From assembly GCA_022788105.1 (NCBI GenBank), contig JALEVZ010000015.1, positions 1 through 49,277 on the forward strand: DNA of 49,277 nucleotides, read 5' to 3'. The notes beneath the pieces are model-generated. The model was not told the DNA's origin. It saw nothing but the letters and a program-made list of their open reading frames with translations, and did not search any database. The translations under genes were made by a program, and so were the position numbers. Below are positions 41,302-49,234 of the stretch, piece after piece. The stretch comes from Prevotella sp. (GTDB lineage Bacteria > Bacteroidota > Bacteroidia > Bacteroidales > Bacteroidaceae). Numbering within the stretch: position 1 is the stretch's first letter; each line of letters starts with the position of its first letter.

Positions 41302-43374
41302 TTAGCCCTCTGCATCAGCAGTGAATGGTGCGCGGAACGTGCAGCCCTCGCGCCACCGGCTACAGCCATAGGCGGTCTTACCTTTTATTATATAACCCTT
41401 GCCACAGACGGGACAAGGCTTGCCTGCCATATCGTCGGCAGGAGTAGCGGGCGTTGTGGCTGCTGGCTTGGTAGCCGTTTTCTTGCGTGTCGACGACGAT
41501 TTGGCAGCTGAAGTCTTCTTTGCGGGTCGCTTTTTAAGGTCCTCTTCCGTGGTGATGGTGACGTGGCGGTTGCTATTATCGCGTAGCACGTCGTTCACAA
41601 TCTCGGTTATCTGCTGCTTCAGTTCGTTGATAAACATGGCTGGGTCGTACTTTTTGTGCTCTATGTCGCGCAACTTCTTCTCCCAGATGCCCGTCAGCTC
41701 GCAGCTCTTTAGCAGCTCTTCGTGTATGGTGTCGATAAGCTCTATGCCTGTGGCAGTGGCTACAAGGTTTTTGCGTTCGCGCCTGATGTAGTGGCGTTTG
41801 AACAGCGTCTCGATTATGCCGGCACGCGATGACGGACGCCCAATGCCGTTTTCTTTCAGCGCAGCGCGCAGCGTCTCGTCTTCAACAAACTTGCCTGCCG
41901 TCTCCATAGCGCGCAGCAGCGTTGCCTCGGTGTAGTATTTGGGCGGCGTGGTCTGCTTCTCCGTAAGCGTAGGCGTGTGTGGTCCACTCTCCCCTTTTAC
42001 AAACGAAGGCAGTGTGCGCTCCTCGTCGCCTTTTTTACCGTCCTCCTCTTCCGTCTCCGACTTCAACACTACGGTGTCTTTGCCAGCATCGCGCATGTAG
42101 ACTTGTCGCCATCCCGGACTCAGAATCTCCTTGCCGCTGACCTTAAACTCCACATCCTCGACCTTGCCGAGCACGGTGGTGGTGGAGAACTTGCAGTCGG
42201 GATAGAACACGGAGATGAAGCGCAGGGCGATGAGATTGTAGACGTTACGCTCCATGTCGGTGATGCCACGCGCCGGCACACCAGTAGGTATGATGGCGTG
42301 GTGGTCGGTCACTTTAGACGTGTCAAACACCTTCTTGCTCTTCTTTAGGTTCTTGCCCTTGAGGGGTTCGAGCACGTCTTCGTAGCCATGCAGGCCCGCA
42401 AGTATGGACGGACACTTAGGATAGATGTCGTCGCTAAGGTACTGGGTGTCAACACGCGGATAGGTAGAGAGCTTCTTTTCGTACAGCGACTGCACGATGT
42501 TGAGCGTGGTCTCGGCGCTGTAACCGAACTTGCGGTTGCACTCTACCTGTAGCGAGGTGAGGTCGAAGAGTTGTTTCGGCGCTTCAGTGCCGTTCTTCTT
42601 CTCTACCGATGTGACGGTGAACGGCTTGTCGGCAATGGTGGAGAAGGCAGCCTCGCCCTCTTCCTTGCTTGTGAACTTGCCCTTCGTGGCGGTGAAAAGC
42701 GTGTCGCGGTACATGGTGGAGAGCACCCAGTAAGGCTCTGGTTTGAAGTTGTCTATCTCCTTCTGACGGTTGACGATAAGTGCCAGAGTGGGCGTCTGCA
42801 CACGGCCGATGGACAGCACCTGACGGTTCTGTCCGTACTTCAGCGTGTAGAGACGTGTAGCGTTCATGCCAAGAATCCAGTCGCCGATGGCGCGGCTGAG
42901 ACCTGCAAGGTAGAGCGGTTGGTAGTTGGCCTGGTCTTTCAAGGCAGCAAAGCCCTCACGGATGGCCTCGTCTGTCATCGACGATATCCACAGTCGCTTC
43001 ACCGGACACTTTGCCTGCGCCATCTGCATGACCCACCGCTGGATGAGTTCTCCCTCCTGTCCGGCGTCACCACAGTTGATGATGCCGTCGGCAGCCTGCA
43101 TGAGACGCTCTATGACAGCGAACTGTTTCTTTATGCCACTGTCGTCGATGAGTTTTATGCCGAAGCGCGGCGGAATCATCGGCAGCGCACTGAGGCTCCA
43201 CCGTTTCCAGTTCTCGGTGTAGTCGTTGGGCTCTTTCAAGGTGCATAGATGGCCGAAGGTCCATGTCACCTGGTAGCCGTTGCCTTCCATATAGCCGTCA
43301 CGTGCGCTCGTCGCACCTATGATGCGAGCTATGTCTTTGGCTACGCTGGGTTTCTCGGCGATACATACTATCAT
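41302..43374 (-). CDS. topB: DNA topoisomerase III (type IA)
   Basis: Type IA topoisomerase of 690 aa that decatenates and relaxes DNA by single-strand passage. The TOPRIM domain starts MIVCIAEKPSVAKDIARIIG and includes GDAGQEGELIQRWV, the acidic motif in the form usual in Bacteroidota TopB. The catalytic domain has SIGRVQTPTLALIVNRQ, the active-site tyrosine in TYPRVDTQYLSDD and ENGIGRPSSRAGIIETL. The C-terminus has a basic, low-complexity region (AKKTSAAKSSSTRKK) and one zinc-finger-like motif CPVCGKGYIIKG, YGCSRWREGC. TopB genes of this kind sometimes sit on conjugative elements, but no such genes are nearby; this looks chromosomal. Confidence 0.95.
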   Translation of the reverse strand: MIVCIAEKPSVAKDIARIIGATSARDGYMEGNGYQVTWTFGHLCTLKEPNDYTENWKRWSLSALPMIPPRFGIKLIDDSGIKKQFAVIERLMQAADGIINCGDAGQEGELIQRWVMQMAQAKCPVKRLWISSMTDEAIREGFAALKDQANYQPLYLAGLSRAIGDWILGMNATRLYTLKYGQNRQVLSIGRVQTPTLALIVNRQKEIDNFKPEPYWVLSTMYRDTLFTATKGKFTSKEEGEAAFSTIADKPFTVTSVEKKNGTEAPKQLFDLTSLQVECNRKFGYSAETTLNIVQSLYEKKLSTYPRVDTQYLSDDIYPKCPSILAGLHGYEDVLEPLKGKNLKKSKKVFDTSKVTDHHAIIPTGVPARGITDMERNVYNLIALRFISVFYPDCKFSTTTVLGKVEDVEFKVSGKEILSPGWRQVYMRDAGKDTVVLKSETEEEDGKKGDEERTLPSFVKGESGPHTPTLTEKQTTPPKYYTEATLLRAMETAGKFVEDETLRAALKENGIGRPSSRAGIIETLFKRHYIRRERKNLVATATGIELIDTIHEELLKSCELTGIWEKKLRDIEHKKYDPAMFINELKQQITEIVNDVLRDNSNRHVTITTEEDLKKRPAKKTSAAKSSSTRKKTATKPAATTPATPADDMAGKPCPVCGKGYIIKGKTAYGCSRWREGCTFRAPFTADAEG

Positions 43375-43499
43375 ATTCTTGTCTTGCTGTTTTCTAAATT
43401 ATAGCCGCCAGACGGCAGCTGCAAAGTTCTGCGCCAGACTTTTGACCAAAGTGCTACGGGAGCGACAAAAGCCGACGACGCTGTTCTGACTAAAACGCG

Positions 43500-43572
43500 C
43501 AGCCTCACAGACGGCGAGGCTGTCGCCACACGTTTCCTCTTTATTGAAGAAAGGGAACGGACTGCAAAGTTA
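43500..43572 (-). promoter_or_regulatory. topB promoter (-7 box) and leader hairpin
   Basis: On the minus strand the -7 box taactttg lies at 43572-43565, nearly 190 nt before the topB start. The leader contains a 7-bp hairpin (cagcctc / gaggctg at 43500-43522). The rest of the 364-bp gap holds only the terminator of the next operon; I see no gene. Confidence 0.55.
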
Positions 43573-43667
43573 CAGAAAAAAAACGATTATGCACGACTAA
43601 TGAAAACAGGTTTTTCAATATCGGCATCGGCATTGCGCACGATTGGGGGGTTGAAGACAACAAAAAA

Positions 43668-43708
43668 TGCCCTTACCGACACACTGATGACATGTGCTGG
43701 CAAGGGCG
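43668..43708 (-). terminator. Terminator of the ECF sigma/DUF5056 operon
   Basis: Imperfect stem of about 10 bp (cgcccttgcc against ggtaagggca) followed on the minus strand by ttttttg, 30 nt after the last stop codon. Confidence 0.75.
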
Positions 43709-43738
43709 TTTAGATGGCACTGCGCCGCGGGGCGGACG

Positions 43739-44158
43739 TCAGATGTACTGCTCTTCGTTGCCAATGACATTGACCAGTCCTACTACTCCCAACACCACCA
43801 ACGAACAGATGACAAGCAACGGGGACACATGGCACGAGACAACAAACGCTGCCACAGCACCGATAAGGTCGCCGACAAGATTTTGTAGTCCGCTGACGAA
43901 CACTGAAAATCCGTTCATAAGCCACAACATGACAACTCCCACCACGCTGCACGCCATGGTCCAGATGCGGTTGAGGCGGTATTTGCGCGTAGTGGGCAGA
44001 CAGTGCATCACCCTCTCCGAGAACCCATTGTCGGCAACTACACCTTGACTTTGGGTTGCGAAGAAGTTGTCTACGAGTTGCTCGTCGGCAGACGTGAGCA
44101 GGCTGTCGGTGCCAGTCAGGTCTATCTGTTGTGTCTTGTCATTTTCCATCATAGCCAT
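43739..44158 (-). CDS. DUF5056-like small membrane protein, likely partner of the sigma factor
   Basis: Protein of 139 aa: a cytosolic N-terminus with ADEQLVDNFFATQSQGVVADNGFSERVMHCLP-type pattern (key part DNGFSERVMHCLP) and two to three TM helices from about residue 66 (IWTMACSVVGVVMLWLMNGF and VICSLVVLGVVGLVNVIG). The N-terminal pattern fits DUF5056 as I recall it. It overlaps the sigma factor stop by 20 bp, so it is probably translated together and may hold the sigma factor at the membrane, which is inference. The start could also be at the next ATG (MMEND). Confidence 0.75.
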   Translation of the reverse strand: MAMMENDKTQQIDLTGTDSLLTSADEQLVDNFFATQSQGVVADNGFSERVMHCLPTTRKYRLNRIWTMACSVVGVVMLWLMNGFSVFVSGLQNLVGDLIGAVAAFVVSCHVSPLLVICSLVVLGVVGLVNVIGNEEQYI

Positions 44159-44759
44159 TCTTTTTCAAATAAGTTGCAAGTTTCACCTTTCCACGAGAGA
44201 GGTGCGATTTCACCGTGCCTTGCGCAAGACCTGTTATGTCGGCAATCTTGTCTATGGAATAGCCGTCCAACAGCTGCAAGGTGATGCATGTACGCTCCGC
44301 AGGGTTGAGCCGTCGGAGAGCGTCGTAAAGGTCCATTCTGAGGCCTGGGTCGCGGTTGTCGGCTCGTCCACAGCGGCTGCAGACCTCTCCTTCGCAGCTG
44401 CCGCCTTTGTCGTCAGCGCCCCGTGGCGCGTCGATGTCGACCGTTGGCTTGCTGTTCCGCAGGTAGTCGTAGTACACATTGTAGGCTATACGGAACAGCC
44501 ATGTAGAGAAATTGGCAAGCCCGCGAAACTTCTGCAGGTTGACATACGCCTTTATGAACGTCTCCTGCGCGAGGTCGTCGCTCAATTGTTCGTCCCCCAT
44601 CGTCTGATTGAGGAAGAACCGTCGCACGGGCGACTGGTATTTCACAACAAGGCGATTGAACGCTTGTTTGTTGTGAAACACAGTCACCTGTGCTATGAGA
44701 GAGATGTCGCTGATGTCGGTCACGGTCTTGCTGTTTCTTACATTATTTAAGTTTCGCAT
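44139..44759 (-). CDS. ECF-type RNA polymerase sigma factor with a cysteine-rich linker
   Basis: ECF sigma factor of 206 aa. Region 2 lies at ~20-95 (FNRLVVKYQSPVRRFFLNQ, DLAQETFIKAYVNLQKF, FSTWLFRIAYNVYYDYLR) and region 4 at ~145-200 (LNPAERTCITLQLLDGYSIDKIADITGLAQGTVKSHLSRG). The linker between them has CEGEVCSRCG (three cysteines within nine residues), which is unusual and could bind a metal or respond to redox. Encoded directly before a DUF5056-like membrane protein with overlapping ends, and preceded by a large inverted repeat. Confidence 0.92.
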   Translation of the reverse strand: MRNLNNVRNSKTVTDISDISLIAQVTVFHNKQAFNRLVVKYQSPVRRFFLNQTMGDEQLSDDLAQETFIKAYVNLQKFRGLANFSTWLFRIAYNVYYDYLRNSKPTVDIDAPRGADDKGGSCEGEVCSRCGRADNRDPGLRMDLYDALRRLNPAERTCITLQLLDGYSIDKIADITGLAQGTVKSHLSRGKVKLATYLKKNGYDGK

Positions 44760-44770
44760 GCTTACAGCAT

Positions 44771-44889
44771 GCTGTTAGTTAACAAGTTGACAAGTTGACA
44801 AGCTGTTTGTTTTATATATAAAAGCCTTCAAAGCAACTATTCAAAACTTGGTAGCAGCTTGTTTACTTGTCTACTTGTTTACTGACAGC
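44771..44889. repeat. Large imperfect inverted repeat upstream of the ECF sigma gene
   Basis: Arms 44771-44805 and 44855-44889, each 35 nt, match at 30 of 35 positions when one is reversed. Each arm is itself built from an 8-bp tandem word (acaagttg on the left, cttgttta on the right). The 49-nt middle is AT-rich. It could form a stem in the 5' leader of the sigma transcript, or serve as an operator. A smaller palindrome (gcaagttaaaacttgc, 44888-44903) follows at once. Confidence 0.8.
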
Positions 44890-44949
44890 AAGTTAAAACT
44901 TGCGAAACTTCAGTTACATTACATTACTTTCAGTTTATTTAGAAGTCTC

Positions 44950-45744
44950 TTAGCGCTGGACAGAGTCGTCTGTAGCGTTGTCTGTAGAGGCATTGGCGCT
45001 GGGTGCATCGGCTTCGAGGTCGTCGTCGGCATCGGAAAACTGATTTGCCTTGTCTGTCTTTTTCGCTCTGCTTTCCACGCTGGAGTCGTCGTCGACAGCA
45101 TCGTCGTGTTTGCGACTAGTGGTTGTTCGTGCTATCACCATCTGTCCAATGCCGATACACAGCACTAAGGCGCCAATGCCTACAAGGGCATCTGCATTCC
45201 AGAAACTGAACATCACCATCAGTCCGAAGCCTATAGCGGAGTTCTTGACACCACGTTTCCACATGTACTCATCGCCTTGACGGTCTATCGGTTTCATGCT
45301 TTCGGGCACTACATTTCCTGCTTCCATAGCCTTCTCTGCAAGTGCCATACGGTCGTCGTGGCGGCGAATGAAATAGCGAATGAGCATGAACAACAGGATG
45401 AACGGGCCAAAGATTATCATGAACACGAACAGTATGATAAGCAGTGCAAGTATGATGCCACCCACTCCAACGCTGAACAGAGCGACGAAGAAGGAGAAGG
45501 GGTTGTCATAATTGCGCATACTCAGCGGGTCGCGGGGGTCATCTGTCTGGCTAACAACGGTTGGTTGAAACTCCTCTGCGTCGGCAGAGGCGGTGTCGCT
45601 GTACGCCACATTCTCGTCGTCGAGGCTGTCGGCAGCTTCTGCCACCTGCTCTGTGTGCGGATGATGACGGTGTTTTCCCTGACCCATTACAGGCGCTGTG
45701 CTGAGCAATGTCAGCAGGGAGAGAGTGAATAATAACTTTTTCAT
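44950..45744 (-). CDS. Membrane protein with signal peptide, possibly DUF6249-like
   Basis: Protein of 264 aa with a signal peptide (MKKLLFTLSLLTLLSTAPVMGQ), an acidic periplasmic stretch (~25-75), a TM helix (~85-120, GGIILALLIILFVFMIIFGPF), a cytoplasmic loop and two TM helices (~175-215), and an acidic, low-complexity tail (DDAVDDDSSVES, DADDDLEADAP). This layout recalls DUF6249 proteins of Bacteroidales, usually beside an ECF sigma factor and a DUF5056 protein, but the family name is uncertain. The start at 45744 is chosen because the signal peptide begins there; a longer frame upstream overlaps a divergent promoter. Confidence 0.75.
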   Translation of the reverse strand: MKKLLFTLSLLTLLSTAPVMGQGKHRHHPHTEQVAEAADSLDDENVAYSDTASADAEEFQPTVVSQTDDPRDPLSMRNYDNPFSFFVALFSVGVGGIILALLIILFVFMIIFGPFILLFMLIRYFIRRHDDRMALAEKAMEAGNVVPESMKPIDRQGDEYMWKRGVKNSAIGFGLMVMFSFWNADALVGIGALVLCIGIGQMVIARTTTSRKHDDAVDDDSSVESRAKKTDKANQFSDADDDLEADAPSANASTDNATDDSVQR

Positions 45745-45801
45745 ATTGCTGTTTATTTTGTTTTTATTTCTGAACGTTAGACGCAAGAGTGTGGCAATAA
45801 G

Positions 45802-45832
45802 TTGCAAAGAAAAGAAAATTTTCTTACTTTTG
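45802..45832 (+). promoter_or_regulatory. Complete Bacteroidota promoter for the rRNA methyltransferase
   Basis: ttg (45802-45804) and the -7 box tacttttg (45825-45832) with 20 nt between. The start codon at 45853 follows within about 20 nt, so the leader is very short. The region is divergent from the membrane protein gene. Confidence 0.75.
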
Positions 45833-45852
45833 CAGCATAATAGCAGCAAGAA

Positions 45853-47274
45853 ATGAACACCGAACAAAGATTTTTTCCAGACGACTTTGTAAGCGACACG
45901 TCGAAACTGATGGGCGAACAGATGTACGCCGAGCTTGAAGACGGACTGAGACAGGAGCCGCCGACAAGCATAAGGCTCAACCCTCTGAAGTGCGGACAGG
46001 CAAGATGCAAGGCTGCGGACAGCGAGAAGGTGGCGTGGTGTGACGAGGGTGTGTACCTCAACAGCCGCCCAAACTTCACTGCCGACCCGTTGTTGCACGC
46101 TGGAATGTACTATGTCCAGGAGGCGTCGTCAATGTTTGTAGCACACGTTCTGCGCCAAGTCGTGGATAAACCGGTGCTCATGCTCGACCTCTGCGCTGCC
46201 CCAGGCGGAAAGAGTACGGCAGCACGCAGCGTGTTACCAGAGGGTAGTATGCTGATTGCCAACGAGCCGATGCGCAACCGCGCCAACATACTGAGCGAGA
46301 ACATACAGAAGTTTGGACACCCCGACACCATCGTCACAAACAACTTTCCGCGTGACTTCCGCAAGTCAGGACTGATGTTTGACGTCGTGTTGGCAGACGT
46401 TCCGTGCTCTGGAGAGGGCATGTTTCGCAAAGACGAGGGCGCAGTGGCAGACTGGAGCCGCAACAAAGTGGAAGAGTGCAGTGCCTTGCAGCGCGACATT
46501 ATAAGCGACATCTGGCAGTGTCTGAAGCCTGGCGGCATACTCATCTACTCCACATGCACATTCAATGCAGATGAAGACGAGCATAACGCAGAGTGGATTG
46601 CGACGGAACTGGGCGGCGACTTCGTCACCATCGCAACCGATTCGACATGGCACATCACCCCATCGCTAACGGGAGATGCACCTTGTTACAGATTCTTGCC
46701 AGGCAAGACACGTGGCGAAGGACTGTTCATGACGGTCATAAGAAAGCACGGCGAGTGGGAGGAGAAGCCGAAAAAGGCGAAAGAATCGCGTAAAAAGGGT
46801 AACGGAAACAAGCCTCATCAGGCGCCGACCATAAAACAGATTCCGCTGAAAAGCAGCGAAAACTACGTCCTGACACAGCACGGCGACACTGTCAGCGCCA
46901 TACGCAGAGAGTGGGAAAGCGTGGCAAACGCTGCCGCTAAAAGCCTCAATGTGATGGTCTCTGGCGTGACTATAGGCACGCAACGCGGCAAATCGTTTGT
47001 CCCCGACCATGCCTTAGCACTGTCTGCCGAACTCAATCGCGACGCCTTCCCGTCGGTAGAAGTCGGTGTTTCGGAAGCTATCAGCTACCTGCGACGCGAC
47101 AACATCAGCCTGCCGGCATCCACTCCCGTCGGCTTTGTCATAATAACGTTCCGCAGCATACCGCTCGGTTTCGTCAAGAATATAGGCAACCGCAACAACA
47201 ATCTCTATCCCGCGGAGTGGAGAATCAAGAGTTCGCACCTCGAAGAACAGTACCAGGAAATACTCGACTTTTAG
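45853..47274 (+). CDS. RsmF/NOP2-Sun family RNA m5C methyltransferase
   Basis: Methyltransferase of 473 aa that methylates cytosine C5 in rRNA (or tRNA). SAM-binding motif I is LDLCAAPGGKSTAA near residue 113; motif IV with the first Cys is LADVPCSGEGMFRKD near 180; motif VI with the catalytic Cys is YSTCTFNADEDEHN near 236. The segment YYVQEASSM near residue 85 is typical. A C-terminal domain (~300-473), which includes the RsmF-like RSIPLGFVKNIGNRNNNLYP, is the PUA-like extension of this family and matches RsmF-type enzymes rather than RsmB. The first gene of a plus-strand set with thyA and tatD. Confidence 0.92.
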   Translation: MNTEQRFFPDDFVSDTSKLMGEQMYAELEDGLRQEPPTSIRLNPLKCGQARCKAADSEKVAWCDEGVYLNSRPNFTADPLLHAGMYYVQEASSMFVAHVLRQVVDKPVLMLDLCAAPGGKSTAARSVLPEGSMLIANEPMRNRANILSENIQKFGHPDTIVTNNFPRDFRKSGLMFDVVLADVPCSGEGMFRKDEGAVADWSRNKVEECSALQRDIISDIWQCLKPGGILIYSTCTFNADEDEHNAEWIATELGGDFVTIATDSTWHITPSLTGDAPCYRFLPGKTRGEGLFMTVIRKHGEWEEKPKKAKESRKKGNGNKPHQAPTIKQIPLKSSENYVLTQHGDTVSAIRREWESVANAAAKSLNVMVSGVTIGTQRGKSFVPDHALALSAELNRDAFPSVEVGVSEAISYLRRDNISLPASTPVGFVIITFRSIPLGFVKNIGNRNNNLYPAEWRIKSSHLEEQYQEILDF

Positions 47275-47340
47275 TCCGTCACGACGACAGACGAACGGGA
47301 TGTATAACGAAAAAGACTTCAATCATAAAACATCAGCACT

Positions 47341-48135
47341 ATGAAACAATATTTAGACTTGCTCAACCGCATACTCACCGAAGGACATAAGAAGACCGAC
47401 CGCACAGGAACAGGCACCATAAGCGTGTTTGGAAACCAGATGAGATTTAACCTTGAAGATGGATTCCCACTTCTCACGACAAAGAAGCTACACCTTAAAT
47501 CCATCATCTATGAGCTGCTGTGGTTTCTGCGCGGCGACACCAACGTGCACTGGTTGCAGGAACATGGCGTGAGGATATGGAACGAATGGGCAGACGAAAA
47601 CGGCGAACTCGGACCTGTCTACGGCCACCAGTGGCGCTCATGGCCCGACTATAACGGCGGCACCATTGACCAGATACAAAACGTTATAGACCTCATAAAA
47701 CACCATCCCGACTCTCGCCGCATGGTGGTCAGCGCCTGGAATCCGGCAGAAATAGAGCAGATGGCCCTGCCACCCTGCCACTGTCTGTTCCAGTTCTACG
47801 TCGCTGACGGTCGTCTGTCGCTCCAGTTGTACCAGCGATCTGCCGACTCTTTCCTCGGCGTCCCGTTCAACATAGCCTCTTATGCGTTGCTTCTCATGAT
47901 GATGGCACAGGTCACTGGCCTCAAACCTGGCGACTTTGTACACACCACCGGAGACACACACCTCTATCTAAACCACCTCGAACAGGCGCACCTTCAGCTC
48001 ACCCGCACACCGCGTAAGCTGCCGACGATGAAGATAAACCCTGATGTCAAGAACCTGTTCGACTTCAAATACGAAGACTTCGAGCTTGTAGGCTACGACC
48101 CATACGACCACATCAAGGCGACGGTCAGCGTATAA
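47341..48135 (+). CDS. thyA: Thymidylate synthase
   Basis: Methylates dUMP to dTMP with methylene-tetrahydrofolate; 264 aa, the short bacterial form. Diagnostic motifs: [15 protein letters not shown], the catalytic cysteine in [12 protein letters not shown] near residue 146, [19 protein letters not shown], and [12 protein letters not shown]. Complete. The 66-nt gap to the previous gene has no strong signals, so co-transcription with the methyltransferase is possible. tatD follows 51 nt later. Confidence 0.97.
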   Translation: MKQYLDLLNRILTEGHKKTDRTGTGTISVFGNQMRFNLEDGFPLLTTKKLHLKSIIYELLWFLRGDTNVHWLQEHGVRIWNEWADENGELGPVYGHQWRSWPDYNGGTIDQIQNVIDLIKHHPDSRRMVVSAWNPAEIEQMALPPCHCLFQFYVADGRLSLQLYQRSADSFLGVPFNIASYALLLMMMAQVTGLKPGDFVHTTGDTHLYLNHLEQAHLQLTRTPRKLPTMKINPDVKNLFDFKYEDFELVGYDPYDHIKATVSV

Positions 48136-48186
48136 CGGCATTGCCATGCACCCCACATTATTATATTATCAGTTAAAATTCAGGAC

Positions 48187-48972
48187 ATGAAATACATAGA
48201 CACGCACACCCATATCGACGGCACAGAGTTTGACGCCGACCGTGCAGAAGTCATCTCACGCGCCAAAGCGGCAGGAGTGACGAAGATGTTTGTGCCGGCA
48301 ATAGACCTCAAATCCGTCGACACGGTGCTCCGTGTGTGCCGCGACAACAGCGGTTTCGCCTACCCGATGATAGGACTTCACCCCGAAGAAGTGAAAGAAG
48401 ACTGGCAAGAACAGCTTCACGCCATGCGTCAGATGCTGCAAGACAGCCACCCGTTCATTGCCATTGGCGAAGTGGGACTGGACTACTACTGGTCGCGCGA
48501 ATACGCCGACGAACAGTTAGAGGCATTTGAAGAGCAGGTCAAATGGTCGATAGAGACGCGTCTGCCGCTCATGATTCACTGCCGAAAAGCACAAAACGAG
48601 ATGGTCGCCCTGCTCCGCAAGTACAAAGACCAGCTCCCTGGCGGCGTGTTCCACTGCTTCACTGGCAACGTACACGAGGCAGAAGAGTTGATGACATTTC
48701 CGCGTTTCGTGCTCGGAATAGGCGGAGTGAGCACCTTCAAGAGCAGCCATCTGCACGAAGACCTGCCAGCAGCGGTACCCCTCGACCGCATAGTGCTCGA
48801 GACAGACAGCCCCTACATGGCTCCCGTGCCACTGCGCGGACAACGCAACGAGAGCGCTTTCCTACCCCATGTAATAAAGACTCTTGCCGCCAGCTACGGC
48901 GTAAGCGAAGACGAAGTGGCGCAAACCACCACCCGCACAGCACTCGCCGTGTTCCCTCTTGCACGCGATTAA
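48187..48972 (+). CDS. tatD: TatD family metal-dependent hydrolase (DNase)
   Basis: TIM-barrel hydrolase of 261 aa with two metal ions; TatD-family proteins degrade single-stranded DNA and act on D-aminoacyl-tRNA. Metal ligands are seen in DTHTHID, IGEVGLDYYW (Glu), LPLMIHCRKAQ (His), FHCFTGN (His) and ETDSPYMAPVP (Asp). Length is standard. A six-unit 22-bp array begins 14 nt after the stop codon and then the promoter of the tRNA gene. Confidence 0.95.
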   Translation: MKYIDTHTHIDGTEFDADRAEVISRAKAAGVTKMFVPAIDLKSVDTVLRVCRDNSGFAYPMIGLHPEEVKEDWQEQLHAMRQMLQDSHPFIAIGEVGLDYYWSREYADEQLEAFEEQVKWSIETRLPLMIHCRKAQNEMVALLRKYKDQLPGGVFHCFTGNVHEAEELMTFPRFVLGIGGVSTFKSSHLHEDLPAAVPLDRIVLETDSPYMAPVPLRGQRNESAFLPHVIKTLAASYGVSEDEVAQTTTRTALAVFPLARD

Positions 48973-48986
48973 GAACGTCTTACACA

Positions 48987-49118
48987 CCCCTTCAGCTCCG
49001 CTCCAACACCCCATCAACTCCGCTCCAACACACCTTCAACTCCGCTCCAACACACCTTCAGCTCCGCTCCAACACCCCATCAGCTCCGCTCCAACACCCC
49101 TTCAGCTCACTTCCCGCC
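48987..49118. repeat. 22-bp tandem array, six units, between tatD and tRNA-Ser
   Basis: Units start at 48987, 49009, 49031, 49053, 49075 and 49097 with no spacing variation. Units 1-5 share agctccgctccaaca or aactccgctccaaca; they differ mainly at position 2 (c/a), position 5 (t/a) and position 9 (g/a), in varying combinations. The sixth keeps only the first half. Strongly pyrimidine-biased on the plus strand. Most uniform array in the window. Confidence 0.92.
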
Positions 49119-49212
49119 AACAAGCATGACACAAAGCGGATGTATGTAGCTAAAATAAGTTAAATATAGAGTCTAAAAAACGTAAAGCCACCAGAAATAA
49201 AAGGAAAATCAA

Positions 49213-49220
49213 TACCTTTG
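49213..49220 (+). promoter_or_regulatory. -7 promoter box for tRNA-Ser
   Basis: The sequence tacctttg matches TAnnTTTG and lies 14 nt before the mature 5' end of the tRNA, as expected for a tRNA promoter. Confidence 0.8.
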
Positions 49221-49234
49221 CACCCGCTTAGTAA

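Noticed and set aside
41302..43374. topB as a sign of a conjugative or integrative element
   Set aside because: No integrase, relaxase, tra genes or att-like repeats are seen nearby, and the neighbours are ordinary chromosomal genes.
43400..43470. A repeat in the topB leader (gccagac, then caaagt, occurring twice)
   Set aside because: The spacing is about 25-26 bp and only short words match; it may be chance and was not counted among the arrays.
44771..44889. Inverted repeat as terminal repeats of a small transposon
   Set aside because: The enclosed DNA is only 49 nt with no coding capacity and there is no clear target-site duplication. A local stem or operator fits better.
45745..46098. 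Upstream extension of the membrane protein reading frame
   Set aside because: It runs through the divergent promoter and the start of the methyltransferase gene, and the signal peptide clearly begins at 45744.
48987..49118. Possible CRISPR array (six regular repeats)
   Set aside because: The units are head-to-tail with no unique spacers, the period is 22 bp, and there are no cas genes in the window. The same applies to the other arrays.
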